From contig JBJHCV010000002.1 in the NCBI GenBank assembly GCA_050486225.1, positions 186,001 to 250,000 of the forward strand: DNA of 64,000 nt, given 5' to 3'. Source of the DNA: JBBDIX01 sp050486225. GTDB taxonomy: Bacteria; Actinomycetota; Nitriliruptoria; Nitriliruptorales; Nitriliruptoraceae. The notes under the pieces are model-generated. The model ran no database searches, was not told where the DNA came from, and saw only the letters and a program-made list of their open reading frames with translations. Position numbers and translations under genes: made by a program. Below, one piece after another: positions 1 through 8,427 of the stretch. The number at the start of each line of letters is the position of its first letter. Within the stretch, counting starts at the first letter, position 1.

Positions 1-894
<894 letters not shown>

Positions 895-935
895 CACGGG
901 CTCCTCGGTCGTGGTCGGTCGGCTCGCCGCAGGCT

Positions 936-2633
936 CTACTCGAACCCGACGAAGCGCGCCAGTGCGGCAGCCACCTCGGCGGCATCCTGGTCGAGCCGCG
1001 CGGTCGCGGCGTCCAGGTCGTCGTCCTCGCCGAACTCGCGGGTGAGGTCGACGTAGATCTTGCACTTCGGTTCGGTCCCCGACGGGCGGATCATCGCGCG
1101 TCCGTCGGGCAGGTCCAGCGCCACCAGATCGTGGGTGGTCAGCCATGCAGGGCGCGACTCGGCGCCGACGCGATAGTCGGTCGTGGCGACGACCTCGTGC
1201 CCGGCGAGCCGTTCAGGCGTCACGTCCGACAGACGCCGCATCGCCGCGTCGATCTCTGCGCGCCCTGCAGCTCCCGGACGCGTGATGGACAACTGGTGGC
1301 TCACCCACAGCCCGTGTGCACGAGCGAGCGAGCGCAGCCGGTCGTCGACCGTCTGCCCCGCACCGTGCAGGCTGCGCACGAGGTCGGCGAACACCACCGC
1401 GGCTCCGATGCCGTCCTTGTCCCGCACGACGGTGCCGACCGACGAACCCAGCGCCTCCTCGAACCCGAAGACGAAGGTGTGTGCGCCCTCGACCTCGAGC
1501 ACGCGTGCCGCGGCACAGATCCACTTGAAGCCGGTGAGCGTGACCTCCGTGTGTGCGCCGTACGCGTCGCCGATGGACCGGAGCATCGGGGTGGACACGA
1601 TGCTCGACACGACCAGTGGTCGGTCCACGTGCGTGTGGCGCAGCACGTGGTCGGCGAGCAGGACACCGATCTGGTTCCCGGTCAGCAGACGGATCTCGTC
1701 GCCGCGTCGGTACCCGGCGGCGAGCCGGTCCCCGTCCGGGTCGTTCGCGAGCACCAGCGACGCGCCGACCTCGAGCGCAAGTGCCTGCGCCGCGTCCATG
1801 GCCCCGGGTTCCTCCGGGTTCGGGAACCGAACGGTCGGGAACGCCCCGTCCGGCTCGGCCTGGGACGCCACGACGTGCACGTCGGCGTACCCGGCCTCCG
1901 CAAGGGCCCGCAGCACGTGGTCCCCGGCGACGCCGTGCAGCGGCGTGTAGACGATGCGAACGTCCGGGCCGCCGACCGACGGACGGGCGGAGGCGATGTC
2001 CGCGAAGTAGCGGTCGACGACCTCTCCACCGAGCACCCTGACGAGGTCATGGTCGACCGGCGCGATGGGGACCTCGTTGGCGCGGCCGACCGCGTCGATC
2101 GCCGCCGCGATCCGTTCGTCGGTCGGCGGGACGATCTGAGCCGCACCCTCGGCGTACACCTTGTAGCCGTTGTCCTCGGGTGGGTTGTGGCTTGCCGTGA
2201 CGACCACTGCGGCCGCCGCGGACAGCACCTTCTGGGCATAGGCGACCAGCGGCGTCGGCTGTGGCGTGGGGAAGAAGTGGACGCGGATCCCCGCGGCAGC
2301 GAGCACTCCCACGGTGTCGTGGGCGAACTGCAGTGAGTGGCGTCGGGCGTCGAACCCCACGACGACGCCCGCCTCGGCAGCGCCCTCGATGCCGAGCAGG
2401 TGGTCGGCGAGCCCGCGTGTGGTCCGGATGACCACCGCACGGTTCATCGCCAGGGGCCCGGCGGCCATCACCCCACGCAGCCCGGCCGTCCCGAACTCGA
2501 GTCGTCCGTCCACGCGTGCACGGACCTCTGCCTCGTCGCCGGCATCGACCAGCGCCTGGAGTTCCGCACGTGTGTCGGGGTCGGGATCTCCAGCGATCCA
2601 GGCGCGGGCGGCGTCGAGCAGCAAGGGGTCCAT
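936..2633 (-). CDS. Phosphoglucomutase/phosphomannomutase (phospho-sugar mutase)
   Basis: Alpha-D-phosphohexomutase of 565 residues, the usual length of the PGM2-like branch, interconverting hexose 1- and 6-phosphates. All four family signatures are present: the phosphoserine loop TASHNPP with Ser148, the metal loop NDPDGDRL, the sugar-specificity loop GFEEALGS, and the C-terminal phosphate-binding RPSGTEPK. The sequence does not say whether glucose or mannose phosphate is preferred. A TAGGAT -10-like hexamer ends 6 nt before the ATG, so the transcript is probably leaderless. The aldolase gene follows 41 nt downstream. Confidence 0.93.
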   Translation of the reverse strand: MDPLLLDAARAWIAGDPDPDTRAELQALVDAGDEAEVRARVDGRLEFGTAGLRGVMAAGPLAMNRAVVIRTTRGLADHLLGIEGAAEAGVVVGFDARRHSLQFAHDTVGVLAAAGIRVHFFPTPQPTPLVAYAQKVLSAAAAVVVTASHNPPEDNGYKVYAEGAAQIVPPTDERIAAAIDAVGRANEVPIAPVDHDLVRVLGGEVVDRYFADIASARPSVGGPDVRIVYTPLHGVAGDHVLRALAEAGYADVHVVASQAEPDGAFPTVRFPNPEEPGAMDAAQALALEVGASLVLANDPDGDRLAAGYRRGDEIRLLTGNQIGVLLADHVLRHTHVDRPLVVSSIVSTPMLRSIGDAYGAHTEVTLTGFKWICAAARVLEVEGAHTFVFGFEEALGSSVGTVVRDKDGIGAAVVFADLVRSLHGAGQTVDDRLRSLARAHGLWVSHQLSITRPGAAGRAEIDAAMRRLSDVTPERLAGHEVVATTDYRVGAESRPAWLTTHDLVALDLPDGRAMIRPSGTEPKCKIYVDLTREFGEDDDLDAATARLDQDAAEVAAALARFVGFE

Positions 2634-2639
2634 GCTCCC

Positions 2640-2645
2640 ATCCTA
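2640..2645 (-). promoter_or_regulatory. Leaderless -10 element for the phosphohexomutase gene
   Basis: The minus strand reads TAGGAT, then six bases, then the ATG of the mutase. A -10 six or seven bases before a start codon places transcription initiation at or next to the ATG, the actinobacterial leaderless pattern. No convincing -35 is visible. Confidence 0.55.
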
Positions 2646-2690
2646 ACGGGGTCCGGTCGTCGCACCGGGGGCGGAAGGCCCGTCGCGAAC

Positions 2691-2717
2691 CTCGCGCGCA
2701 GGATGACCGCGCGCGAG
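2691..2717. repeat. Inverted repeat upstream of the MFS gene
   Basis: CTCGCGCG (2691-2698) and CGCGCGAG (2710-2717) are perfect complements separated by 11 bases. They lie 43 bp before the MFS start and just upstream of a TACGAT hexamer at about 2729. This is where an operator or a hairpin could sit; CG-rich arms also arise by chance in this genome. Confidence 0.35.
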
Positions 2718-2760
2718 CCCTGCGCGCCTACGATCCGCAGGTCGTCGTCTGCGGGGAACC

Positions 2761-4017
2761 ATGGACCAGGTCACGCTCCAGCGCCGCACCATGCGGGTGC
2801 TGGTCACCAGTCAGGTGCTCGGCGGCATCGGCGTCGGCGCCGGCATCTCGGTCGTCGGGCTGCTGGCCTACGAACTGTCCGGTGAGGAGGCGCTGTCGGG
2901 CATCTCTGCCACGGCCGGTGTGCTCGGCGCGGCGGGGGCCGCGCTGGTGATCGCCCGGATCGCGGTGGCGCGCGGCCGGCGACCGAGCCTCGCCGCTGGC
3001 TACCTCGTCGGGGCTGTCGGAGCGGCCCTGGCGATCGTCGCCGCCGTGCTCGACACCTTCCCGCTGCACGTCGTTGCGTCGATCGCGTTCGGATGGTCGA
3101 ACGCCGCCAACCTGCAGTCGCGGTTCGCCGCGACGGACCTCGCCACCGCCGACCAGCGGTCCCGCGCCCTGTCGACGGTCGTGTGGGCGACGACGGTCGG
3201 TGCCGTGCTGGGACCCAACCTGACGGGCCCCGGTGGAGTCGTCGCCGACACGCTCGGACTGCCGATGCTGGCCGGGGCGTACCTGTTCTCCCTGCTGTCG
3301 TTCGTCGCCGCGGCACTCGTCCAGCTGATCTGGCTGCGCCCCGACCCGCTGGTGGTGTCGCGCCGCGAACCGAAGGCACCCGTCAACGTCCTGCAGCGCG
3401 GCGCGCTTCGCACCGGCTGGGACGCCATCAGGGTCTCACCGCGGGCGATCAGCGGGGTGAGTGCGGTGGCCATCGCGCACGCGACCATGGTCGGGGTGAT
3501 GGTCATGACCCCGGTGCACATGGAGCATCACGGCGCGGCGCTCAACCTGGTCGGCCTGACCATCAGCCTCCACATCGCGGGCATGTACGCGCTCAGCCCG
3601 GTCGTCGGCTGGCTCAGCGACCGCATCGGCCGAGAACCCGTCCTGCTGCTCGGCGTGGCCCAGCTGTTCGCGGCAGCGACCTTCGCGGCGACGGCGAACC
3701 CGGTGCACTCGACGCTGTTCCAGGTCGGGCTCGTGCTGCTGGGAACCGGCTGGTCGTGCTGCCTCGTCGCGGGATCCACCCTGTTGACCGAGCACGTCGA
3801 CCAGGACCACCGGGCCGCGGCCCAGGGCACCAGCGATCTGGTGATGAACCTGTCGGGAGGACTCGGCGGCACCCTCGCGGGCATCGTGCTGGCGGTGGCG
3901 GGCTACACCGCGCTGGCGTTCGGCGCGATCTCCCTGCTGGCCATCCCGGTGTGGTTCATGTTCGTGGCCCGACGCGCGTCGTCGCGCCCGGACGAACCCG
4001 CCGACGCGGTGCGCTGA
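2761..4017 (+). CDS. MFS transporter
   Basis: Integral membrane protein of 418 residues with about 12 hydrophobic segments, the size and layout of major facilitator superfamily drug or metabolite exporters. The loop WLSDRIGREPVLLLG at about residues 280-295 matches the MFS cytoplasmic loop signature (G/S-x-x-x-D-R-x-G-R-x). The C-terminal tail is short and charged. The substrate cannot be read from the sequence. The ATG follows GGGGAA. It is divergent from the phosphohexomutase gene. Confidence 0.85.
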   Translation: MDQVTLQRRTMRVLVTSQVLGGIGVGAGISVVGLLAYELSGEEALSGISATAGVLGAAGAALVIARIAVARGRRPSLAAGYLVGAVGAALAIVAAVLDTFPLHVVASIAFGWSNAANLQSRFAATDLATADQRSRALSTVVWATTVGAVLGPNLTGPGGVVADTLGLPMLAGAYLFSLLSFVAAALVQLIWLRPDPLVVSRREPKAPVNVLQRGALRTGWDAIRVSPRAISGVSAVAIAHATMVGVMVMTPVHMEHHGAALNLVGLTISLHIAGMYALSPVVGWLSDRIGREPVLLLGVAQLFAAATFAATANPVHSTLFQVGLVLLGTGWSCCLVAGSTLLTEHVDQDHRAAAQGTSDLVMNLSGGLGGTLAGIVLAVAGYTALAFGAISLLAIPVWFMFVARRASSRPDEPADAVR

Positions 4018-4034
4018 ACCGACGACGACGCCCG

Positions 4035-4352
4035 TCACCGCGCGCGGAGTCCCTCCCGCACGTGTTCCGCCGCGCAGCCGCGAACCAGCACGACCTTGTC
4101 CCGGCTGCGGTCCCCCGACACGACCTGGACGTCGCGTGCCCGGACCCCGCACACCTCGGCGACGAACCTGCACACCTCGGCGTTGGCGGCCCCCTCCACC
4201 GGAGGAGCATGCACCCGCAGCCTGACGGCGGCCCCGTGACGTCCAGCGATGGTGGTCACCCGGGCCCGAGGCACCACGCGCAGCCGGATCGTCGCACCGT
4301 CCGGGTGGTCCGACACCGAGCCGTCGAGGGCCGTCGGGTCGAGGCTGGTCAC
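4035..4352 (-). CDS. DUF167 (YggU-like) family protein
   Basis: Small cytoplasmic protein of 105 residues. The pattern RLRVVPRARVT...VRLRVHAPPVEGAANAEV...VVSGDRSRDKVV is the DUF167/YggU fold, whose function is unknown. I chose GTG at 4352, because longer forms would run through the tRNA-Gly gene. It converges on the MFS gene with 17 bp between stops. Confidence 0.8.
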   Translation of the reverse strand: MTSLDPTALDGSVSDHPDGATIRLRVVPRARVTTIAGRHGAAVRLRVHAPPVEGAANAEVCRFVAEVCGVRARDVQVVSGDRSRDKVVLVRGCAAEHVREGLRAR

Positions 4353-4422
4353 GCGGAACCCCGGCTCGGCGGGCGGACACCGACCGGCTCCTGCGACACG
4401 GCACCGCCGATCACCAGACACG

Positions 4423-4446
4423 AGGACCCCGCCGAGGCGGGGTCCT
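4423..4446 (-). terminator. Hairpin terminator after tRNA-Gly
   Basis: AGGACCCCGCC (4423-4433) and GGCGGGGTCCT (4436-4446) form a near-uninterrupted GC-rich hairpin 5 bp past the tRNA 3' end. There is no U-tract, as is common in high-GC actinobacteria. Confidence 0.7.
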
Positions 4447-4451
4447 GATCG

Positions 4452-4525
4452 AGCGGATGACGGGATTCGAACCCGCGACCTCCACCTTGGCAAGGTGGCG
4501 CTCTAGCCAACTGAGCTACATCCGC
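4452..4525 (-). tRNA. tRNA-Gly (GCC)
   Basis: The minus strand folds as a full cloverleaf: acceptor GCGGATG/CATCCGC, D-arm GCTC/GAGC, anticodon arm CCACC-TTGCCAA-GGTGG giving anticodon GCC, and T-arm with TTCGAAT. The 3' CCA is not encoded. A strong hairpin follows directly. Confidence 0.97.
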
Positions 4526-4666
4526 ATCGGCGGCGCACGGTAACCCCTGGCCCCGGGGTCGGCAAACCGCCCCCTCAGCGGCGCCCGCCCGGGGCGAACC
4601 CGTGTCGCGGATCGCGTGCAGTGGCGACCACCGAGGTGCACACTGACCGTCGAGGTGATGACGGCC

Positions 4667-5512
4667 ATGGAGCACCACGTCCGCTCGTTCGCCCACGCCG
4701 ACGAACACATCGAACTTCCCGGGCTGGTGTCGCGGGTCGTCACGATCGGATCGCTGGGAGTGGCTCACAACGTGCACGCTCCCGGCTGGCGCTGGTCGGT
4801 CGACGTGCGCTCTTCGGTCAGGACGCCGACGTGCGAGGTCCGCCACGTCGGCTACGTCATCTCCGGACGACTCGCCGTGGAACTCCGAGACCGGACCCGG
4901 TTCGAGGTCGGTCCCGGCGAGGTGTTCGACATCCCACCGTTCCACGACGGCTGGGTCGTCGGTGACGAGGTGTTCGAGTCGATCGAGTGGCTCGGCGCCC
5001 GCAGCTGGTTGGCCGAACTGACCGTGCTCCGCGAGCGCGTGCTCGCCACGATCGTGTTCGTCGACGTCGTCGGCTCCACCGCGACTGCGCGACGGCTCGG
5101 GGAACCCGGCTGGTCGGACCTGCTCGCAACCTTCGAGCACGCCATGGCCGACGTGATCGGTACCTACAGCGGTCGCGTCGTCAAGCTCACGGGTGACGGC
5201 GTGCTGGCCATCTTCACCGGGACCGCCCGCGCACTGCGTGCCGCACGGGCCATGCGAACGTCCGCCGAGGATCTCGGACTCCCGATCCGTGCGGCGGTCC
5301 ACACCGCCGAGATCGAGCTCACCGACGAGGACATCCACGGCGTCGCCGTGCACGAGGCTGCGCGAATGCTCGACCTGGCCGTGTCCGGCGACATCCTCGT
5401 GTCCGCGACGACACGCCTGCTGAGCGACGACGCCCGGCTGACGTTCGCGGCTCGCGGCACGGTCGAACTCCGTGACGTCCCAGGTGTTCGGGAGCTGTTC
5501 GCGCTCGCGTGA
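4667..5512 (+). CDS. Cupin-class III nucleotidyl cyclase fusion
   Basis: About 281 residues. The first ~115 form a small beta-barrel like a cupin sensor (GYVISGRLAVELRD, then FEVGPGEVFDIPPFHDGWV, the two cupin-motif-like stretches). The C-terminal ~160 are a class III adenylate/guanylate cyclase domain. Metal-binding aspartates are in FVDVVGSTA and KLTGDGVLAIF, and the late catalytic stretch is DIHGVAVHEAAR, with Arg kept and the usual Asn replaced as in many actinobacterial cyclases. It probably makes cAMP (or cGMP) under control of a ligand bound by the cupin. GAGGTG ends 9 nt before the chosen ATG; ATG 4658 is an alternative. Confidence 0.8.
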   Translation: MEHHVRSFAHADEHIELPGLVSRVVTIGSLGVAHNVHAPGWRWSVDVRSSVRTPTCEVRHVGYVISGRLAVELRDRTRFEVGPGEVFDIPPFHDGWVVGDEVFESIEWLGARSWLAELTVLRERVLATIVFVDVVGSTATARRLGEPGWSDLLATFEHAMADVIGTYSGRVVKLTGDGVLAIFTGTARALRAARAMRTSAEDLGLPIRAAVHTAEIELTDEDIHGVAVHEAARMLDLAVSGDILVSATTRLLSDDARLTFAARGTVELRDVPGVRELFALA

Positions 5513-5536
5513 CCACGCACGACGTCCGCAGGTCGG

Positions 5537-5971
5537 TCAACCGGTCGATCCGAACCCTCCGGCTCCCCGGTCGGTGTCGTCGAGCGTGTCCACCTCGACG
5601 ACCCGGGCCCGTCCGACCCGCTGCAGGAGCAGCTGTGCGACGCGCTGGCCGGCCTCGACGTGCACCGGCTCGTCTCCGAGATTCACCAGCAGGACCTCGA
5701 CCTCTCCGCGATAGCCGGCGTCGATCGTCCCCGGGGAGTTGGTGAGGGTCAGGCCATGACGGCGCGCCAGACCGGATCGAGGATGCACGAGGCCCACCCA
5801 GCCCTCCGGGACGGCGATGGCGAGGCCCGTCGGCACCGCGGCACGCCCTCCGGGAGGGATCGACACCGGCTCGGCGGCCGCCAGGTCCAGGCCCGCGTCA
5901 CCCGCATGGGCGTAGGTCGGCAGTGCGACGTCGCGGACACGCCGCACGCGAAGCTCCGGTTGCTCGGCCAT
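5537..5971 (-). CDS. dut: dUTP diphosphatase
   Basis: Trimeric dUTPase that hydrolyses dUTP to dUMP, keeping uracil out of DNA and feeding thymidylate synthesis. The 144-residue protein has all five motifs in order: AGDAGLDL, PRSGLA, GTIDAGYRGEV (with catalytic Asp), GQRVAQLL and the C-terminal RGAGGFGSTG lid. The upstream extension of the frame is not dUTPase-like, so ATG 5971 is chosen. It lies 32 nt downstream of the photolyase gene on the same strand, so the two may be co-transcribed. Confidence 0.96.
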   Translation of the reverse strand: MAEQPELRVRRVRDVALPTYAHAGDAGLDLAAAEPVSIPPGGRAAVPTGLAIAVPEGWVGLVHPRSGLARRHGLTLTNSPGTIDAGYRGEVEVLLVNLGDEPVHVEAGQRVAQLLLQRVGRARVVEVDTLDDTDRGAGGFGSTG

Positions 5972-6003
5972 CTCCACCCGTCCGTCGACGCCGTGCGCGC
6001 AAC

Positions 6004-7362
6004 CTAGTGCCCGGAGCGCTCGAGGAAGCGGGCGCGCGCCTCGGCATGGTCGACGATCGGGGGTGGATAGCCCAGTTCGTGCAGACGCTGGATCCCCGCG
6101 GTCCAGGGCTCGTGGAGATCGACGTCGTGGGCGTGGGACAGTTCCGCGATCTCGCGACGAATCATCCGGGCCTGCGGGTCGTGGCGGCGGGACTGGGTCA
6201 CCGGATTGAACATCCGCCGGGGGCGCGAGTCGGTACCGGTGCCGGCTGCCCACTGCCATCCCGCATGGTTGTTGGCGACGTCGCCGTCGACGAGGTGCTG
6301 CATGAAGTGCCGCGCGCCCAGGCGCCAGTCGATGCCCAGGTGCTTGGTCAGGAAGGACGCGACGACCATCCGGGCGCGGTTGTGCATCCAGCCGTCACGC
6401 AGCAGCCGGCGCATCGCAGCGTCCACCACGGGGTAGCCCGTGCGGCCGTCCCGCCAGGCGTCGAACGACTCGGGGTCGTCGATCCAGCGCCAGTCACCGG
6501 GCCGCAGCTCCTGGTGCGTCATCGACGGGTTCGCGGCGAGGAGCTGTCGGTTGAAGTCCCGCCAGCACAGCTGGCGCAGGACGTGCGCGTGCTCGGCCCG
6601 GGTCTCGTCGAGGTGGGACGCGAGTTCGGTCGCCGACAGGGTCCCCAGGTGCAGTGCGCTCGACAACCGGGTGGTCGCGTCGAGACCGAGGTCCTCGCGA
6701 TCGTCCGGTTCGTGGGCACGGTCGAGCCACGTCCGCATCCGGCGGCGCGCCGCGTGTTCACCACCGCGTTCGAGGTCCGGCCCGGGAGCACCCGCGACCA
6801 GCGACTCCGGACGCGGCAGGTCCCCCGCTCGGACCCCGTCGACCGGGTGCAGGAACCGCGGCGCGGGAACCACGTGCCGACGAGGATGCGGGTCCCAGCG
6901 ACGTTGGTAGGCGGAGAACACGCGGTAGTGGTCACCGCCCGACGGGCGCACCTCGCCGGCGGCCACGATCGAGGAGTCGGCACCCTCCACGAGCCGCGCC
7001 TCGATCGACCGCAACCGTTCGAGGCGCCGACGGGCGAAGGCGCTCACGTCGGGTGACGTGAACAGCCGGGTCGCGCCGGAGAGGGTCGCGAGGCGGGCCA
7101 CCTCCTCGACCGTGTCCCCGCGTCTCACCACGAGATCCGCGCCGCGGTCGCGCAACTGCCCGCGCAGGTCGATCAGGGCGTCCACGAGCAGGTGTGCACG
7201 GTTGGCCGACCCGTGCGCGCGCAGGGCGCGGTCGTCGACCACGAACAGGGGCAGGACCCGACGGGCGGCCTCGGCGGCCGCGACGAGCGTCGGATTGTCG
7301 TGCACCCGCAGATCGGCCGTGAACAGCACGATCGCGACGCCCCGATCGTCACTCACGCCCAT
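6004..7362 (-). CDS. phr: Deoxyribodipyrimidine photo-lyase
   Basis: Light-driven repair enzyme of 452 residues. An N-terminal antenna (Rossmann) domain starts VLFTADLRVHDNP. The C-terminal FAD domain carries WRDFNRQLL, GYPVVDAAMRRL, GWMHNRARM and NNHAGWQWAAGTGTD followed by RMFNPVTQS, the class I photolyase/cryptochrome core. The WQW context favours CPD photolyase over a pure photoreceptor. ATG 7362 has GAGCGAGG upstream; the longer in-frame start adds an unconserved tail. dut follows 32 nt later. Confidence 0.93.
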   Translation of the reverse strand: MGVSDDRGVAIVLFTADLRVHDNPTLVAAAEAARRVLPLFVVDDRALRAHGSANRAHLLVDALIDLRGQLRDRGADLVVRRGDTVEEVARLATLSGATRLFTSPDVSAFARRRLERLRSIEARLVEGADSSIVAAGEVRPSGGDHYRVFSAYQRRWDPHPRRHVVPAPRFLHPVDGVRAGDLPRPESLVAGAPGPDLERGGEHAARRRMRTWLDRAHEPDDREDLGLDATTRLSSALHLGTLSATELASHLDETRAEHAHVLRQLCWRDFNRQLLAANPSMTHQELRPGDWRWIDDPESFDAWRDGRTGYPVVDAAMRRLLRDGWMHNRARMVVASFLTKHLGIDWRLGARHFMQHLVDGDVANNHAGWQWAAGTGTDSRPRRMFNPVTQSRRHDPQARMIRREIAELSHAHDVDLHEPWTAGIQRLHELGYPPPIVDHAEARARFLERSGH

Positions 7363-7472
7363 GTCGCCTCGCTCATCGTCGTCCCCCCTCGGTACGTGCC
7401 CGACCGGTACGGCGGATGGCCAATCGGTCACAGATGCTCGCCATTCCGGGGTCCTGCGGCCTATCGTGTGGG

Positions 7473-7487
7473 CAGGTGCAACACCTG
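7473..7487. repeat. Inverted repeat before the histone-fold gene
   Basis: CAGGTG-CAA-CACCTG is a short perfect inverted repeat about 10 bp downstream of a TATCGT hexamer (7463-7468) that could be the -10 of the histone-fold gene. An operator or transcript hairpin is possible. Confidence 0.35.
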
Positions 7488-7542
7488 TACCCGGCCGTTC
7501 GGGCCTTCCGGCGGCGAAGCAGACTTACCGAGGAGAGACGAC

Positions 7543-7719
7543 ATGGCGGACTCGCTCGTCGTGCAGAGCAAGGTCAAGGAAGCCGTGAAGGCCAACGGGC
7601 TGCGGATGGACTCGACCTTCCCAGACGCACTCAACGCGAAGATCTCCCAGATGCTCGCGGAGGCCGCGAAGCGTGCGAAGGACAACGGCCGCGGAACCCT
7701 GCGCCCGTACGACATCTGA
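7543..7719 (+). CDS. Minimal histone-fold protein (bacterial histone)
   Basis: A 58-residue protein with the outline of one histone fold: a short helix 1 (VVQSKVKEAVKANG, residues 6-19), a long helix 2 (DALNAKISQMLAEAAKRAK, residues 28-46), and NGRGTLRPYD (48-57), which matches the GRKTxxxxD loop/helix 3 of archaeal histones, including the Arg50-Asp57 pair that locks the fold. It ends right after that motif, so helix 3 is very short, as in the compact bacterial histones known from Bdellovibrio. The likely role is nucleoid or DNA binding. A strong AGGAGAG lies 6 nt before ATG, and a perfect 17-bp terminator hairpin follows, so it is a monocistronic gene. Family assignment is by motif reading only. 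Confidence 0.8.
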   Translation: MADSLVVQSKVKEAVKANGLRMDSTFPDALNAKISQMLAEAAKRAKDNGRGTLRPYDI

Positions 7720-7737
7720 TCGACCCTCGAACGCAGG

Positions 7738-7775
7738 AACGGGTTGGGGCCGCCTTCGGGCGGCCCCAACCCGTT
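7738..7775 (+). terminator. Strong terminator after the histone-fold gene
   Basis: A perfect 17-bp stem (7738-7754 with 7759-7775) is closed by a TTCG tetraloop, 18 bp past the stop. It is the strongest hairpin in the window and suggests a highly expressed single-gene transcript. Confidence 0.85.
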
Positions 7776-7848
7776 CCGCGGCGACGCGTCGGGTCCCGTG
7801 TCGGGCGGACGTCACGGGACTCGACGGGAGCAGCAGCGGTACGCCGAC

Positions 7849-7854
7849 TAGACT
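7849..7854 (+). promoter_or_regulatory. Leaderless -10 element for the MarR gene
   Basis: TAGACT ends exactly six bases before the ATG at 7861, with no ribosome-binding site between. This is the same geometry as four other genes in this window. Confidence 0.55.
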
Positions 7855-7860
7855 GCCCGC

Positions 7861-8331
7861 ATGACCACGACCTCCACGCAGGTAGCGATGACCGCGACGC
7901 AGCTCGCGGCCTGGCGGGCGTTCCTCGAGGCCCACGCGCGGACCACCGAGAACCTCGAACGCGAACTGCGTGACGACGAGGGCCTGCCACTGGCCTGGTA
8001 CGACGTACTCGTCCACCTGAGCGAGGCCGACGGTCATCGCCTGCGCATGCAGGAACTCGCGAACGCCGTCCTGCTCTCGAAGAGTGGGCTCACGCGGCTG
8101 GTCGATCGCATGGAGCAGGCGGGCCTCGTGCACCGCGCAGCCTGCCCGGACGACCGTCGCGGGACGTTCGCGCAACTGACCGAGATGGGCATGGACCGCC
8201 TGCGTTCCACCGCGCCACGGCACATCCGGGGGGTGGCGGAGCACTTCGCGATCCACCTGGACGACGAGGAGGCGGCGCTGCTCGCCCGGCTTCTCGGGCG
8301 CATCGCGGACGCGAACGCCACCAGCACCTGA
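7861..8331 (+). CDS. MarR family transcriptional regulator
   Basis: A 156-residue winged-helix protein of standard MarR length. The core runs LVHLSEADGHRLRMQELANAVLLSKSGLTRLVDRMEQ (helices and recognition helix, about residues 43-80), then the wing VHRAACPDDRRGTFAQLTEMG with the typical DxR. It dimerises through terminal helices. Target and ligand are unknown; citrate synthase lies downstream in the same direction but has its own upstream region of 96 bp. The start appears leaderless. Confidence 0.9.
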   Translation: MTTTSTQVAMTATQLAAWRAFLEAHARTTENLERELRDDEGLPLAWYDVLVHLSEADGHRLRMQELANAVLLSKSGLTRLVDRMEQAGLVHRAACPDDRRGTFAQLTEMGMDRLRSTAPRHIRGVAEHFAIHLDDEEAALLARLLGRIADANATST

Positions 8332-8427
8332 GCCCGGGACAGCCACCCGGAGTGGATGCGGACCGTCGCGACACCACGCGATAGCGTTCGCCTCCCAGCG
8401 CTCAGACGACCGGGAGACCCCTGCACG

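Noticed and set aside
4353..4493. N-terminal extension of the DUF167 gene
   Set aside because: It would be translated through the tRNA-Gly gene and has no DUF167 similarity.
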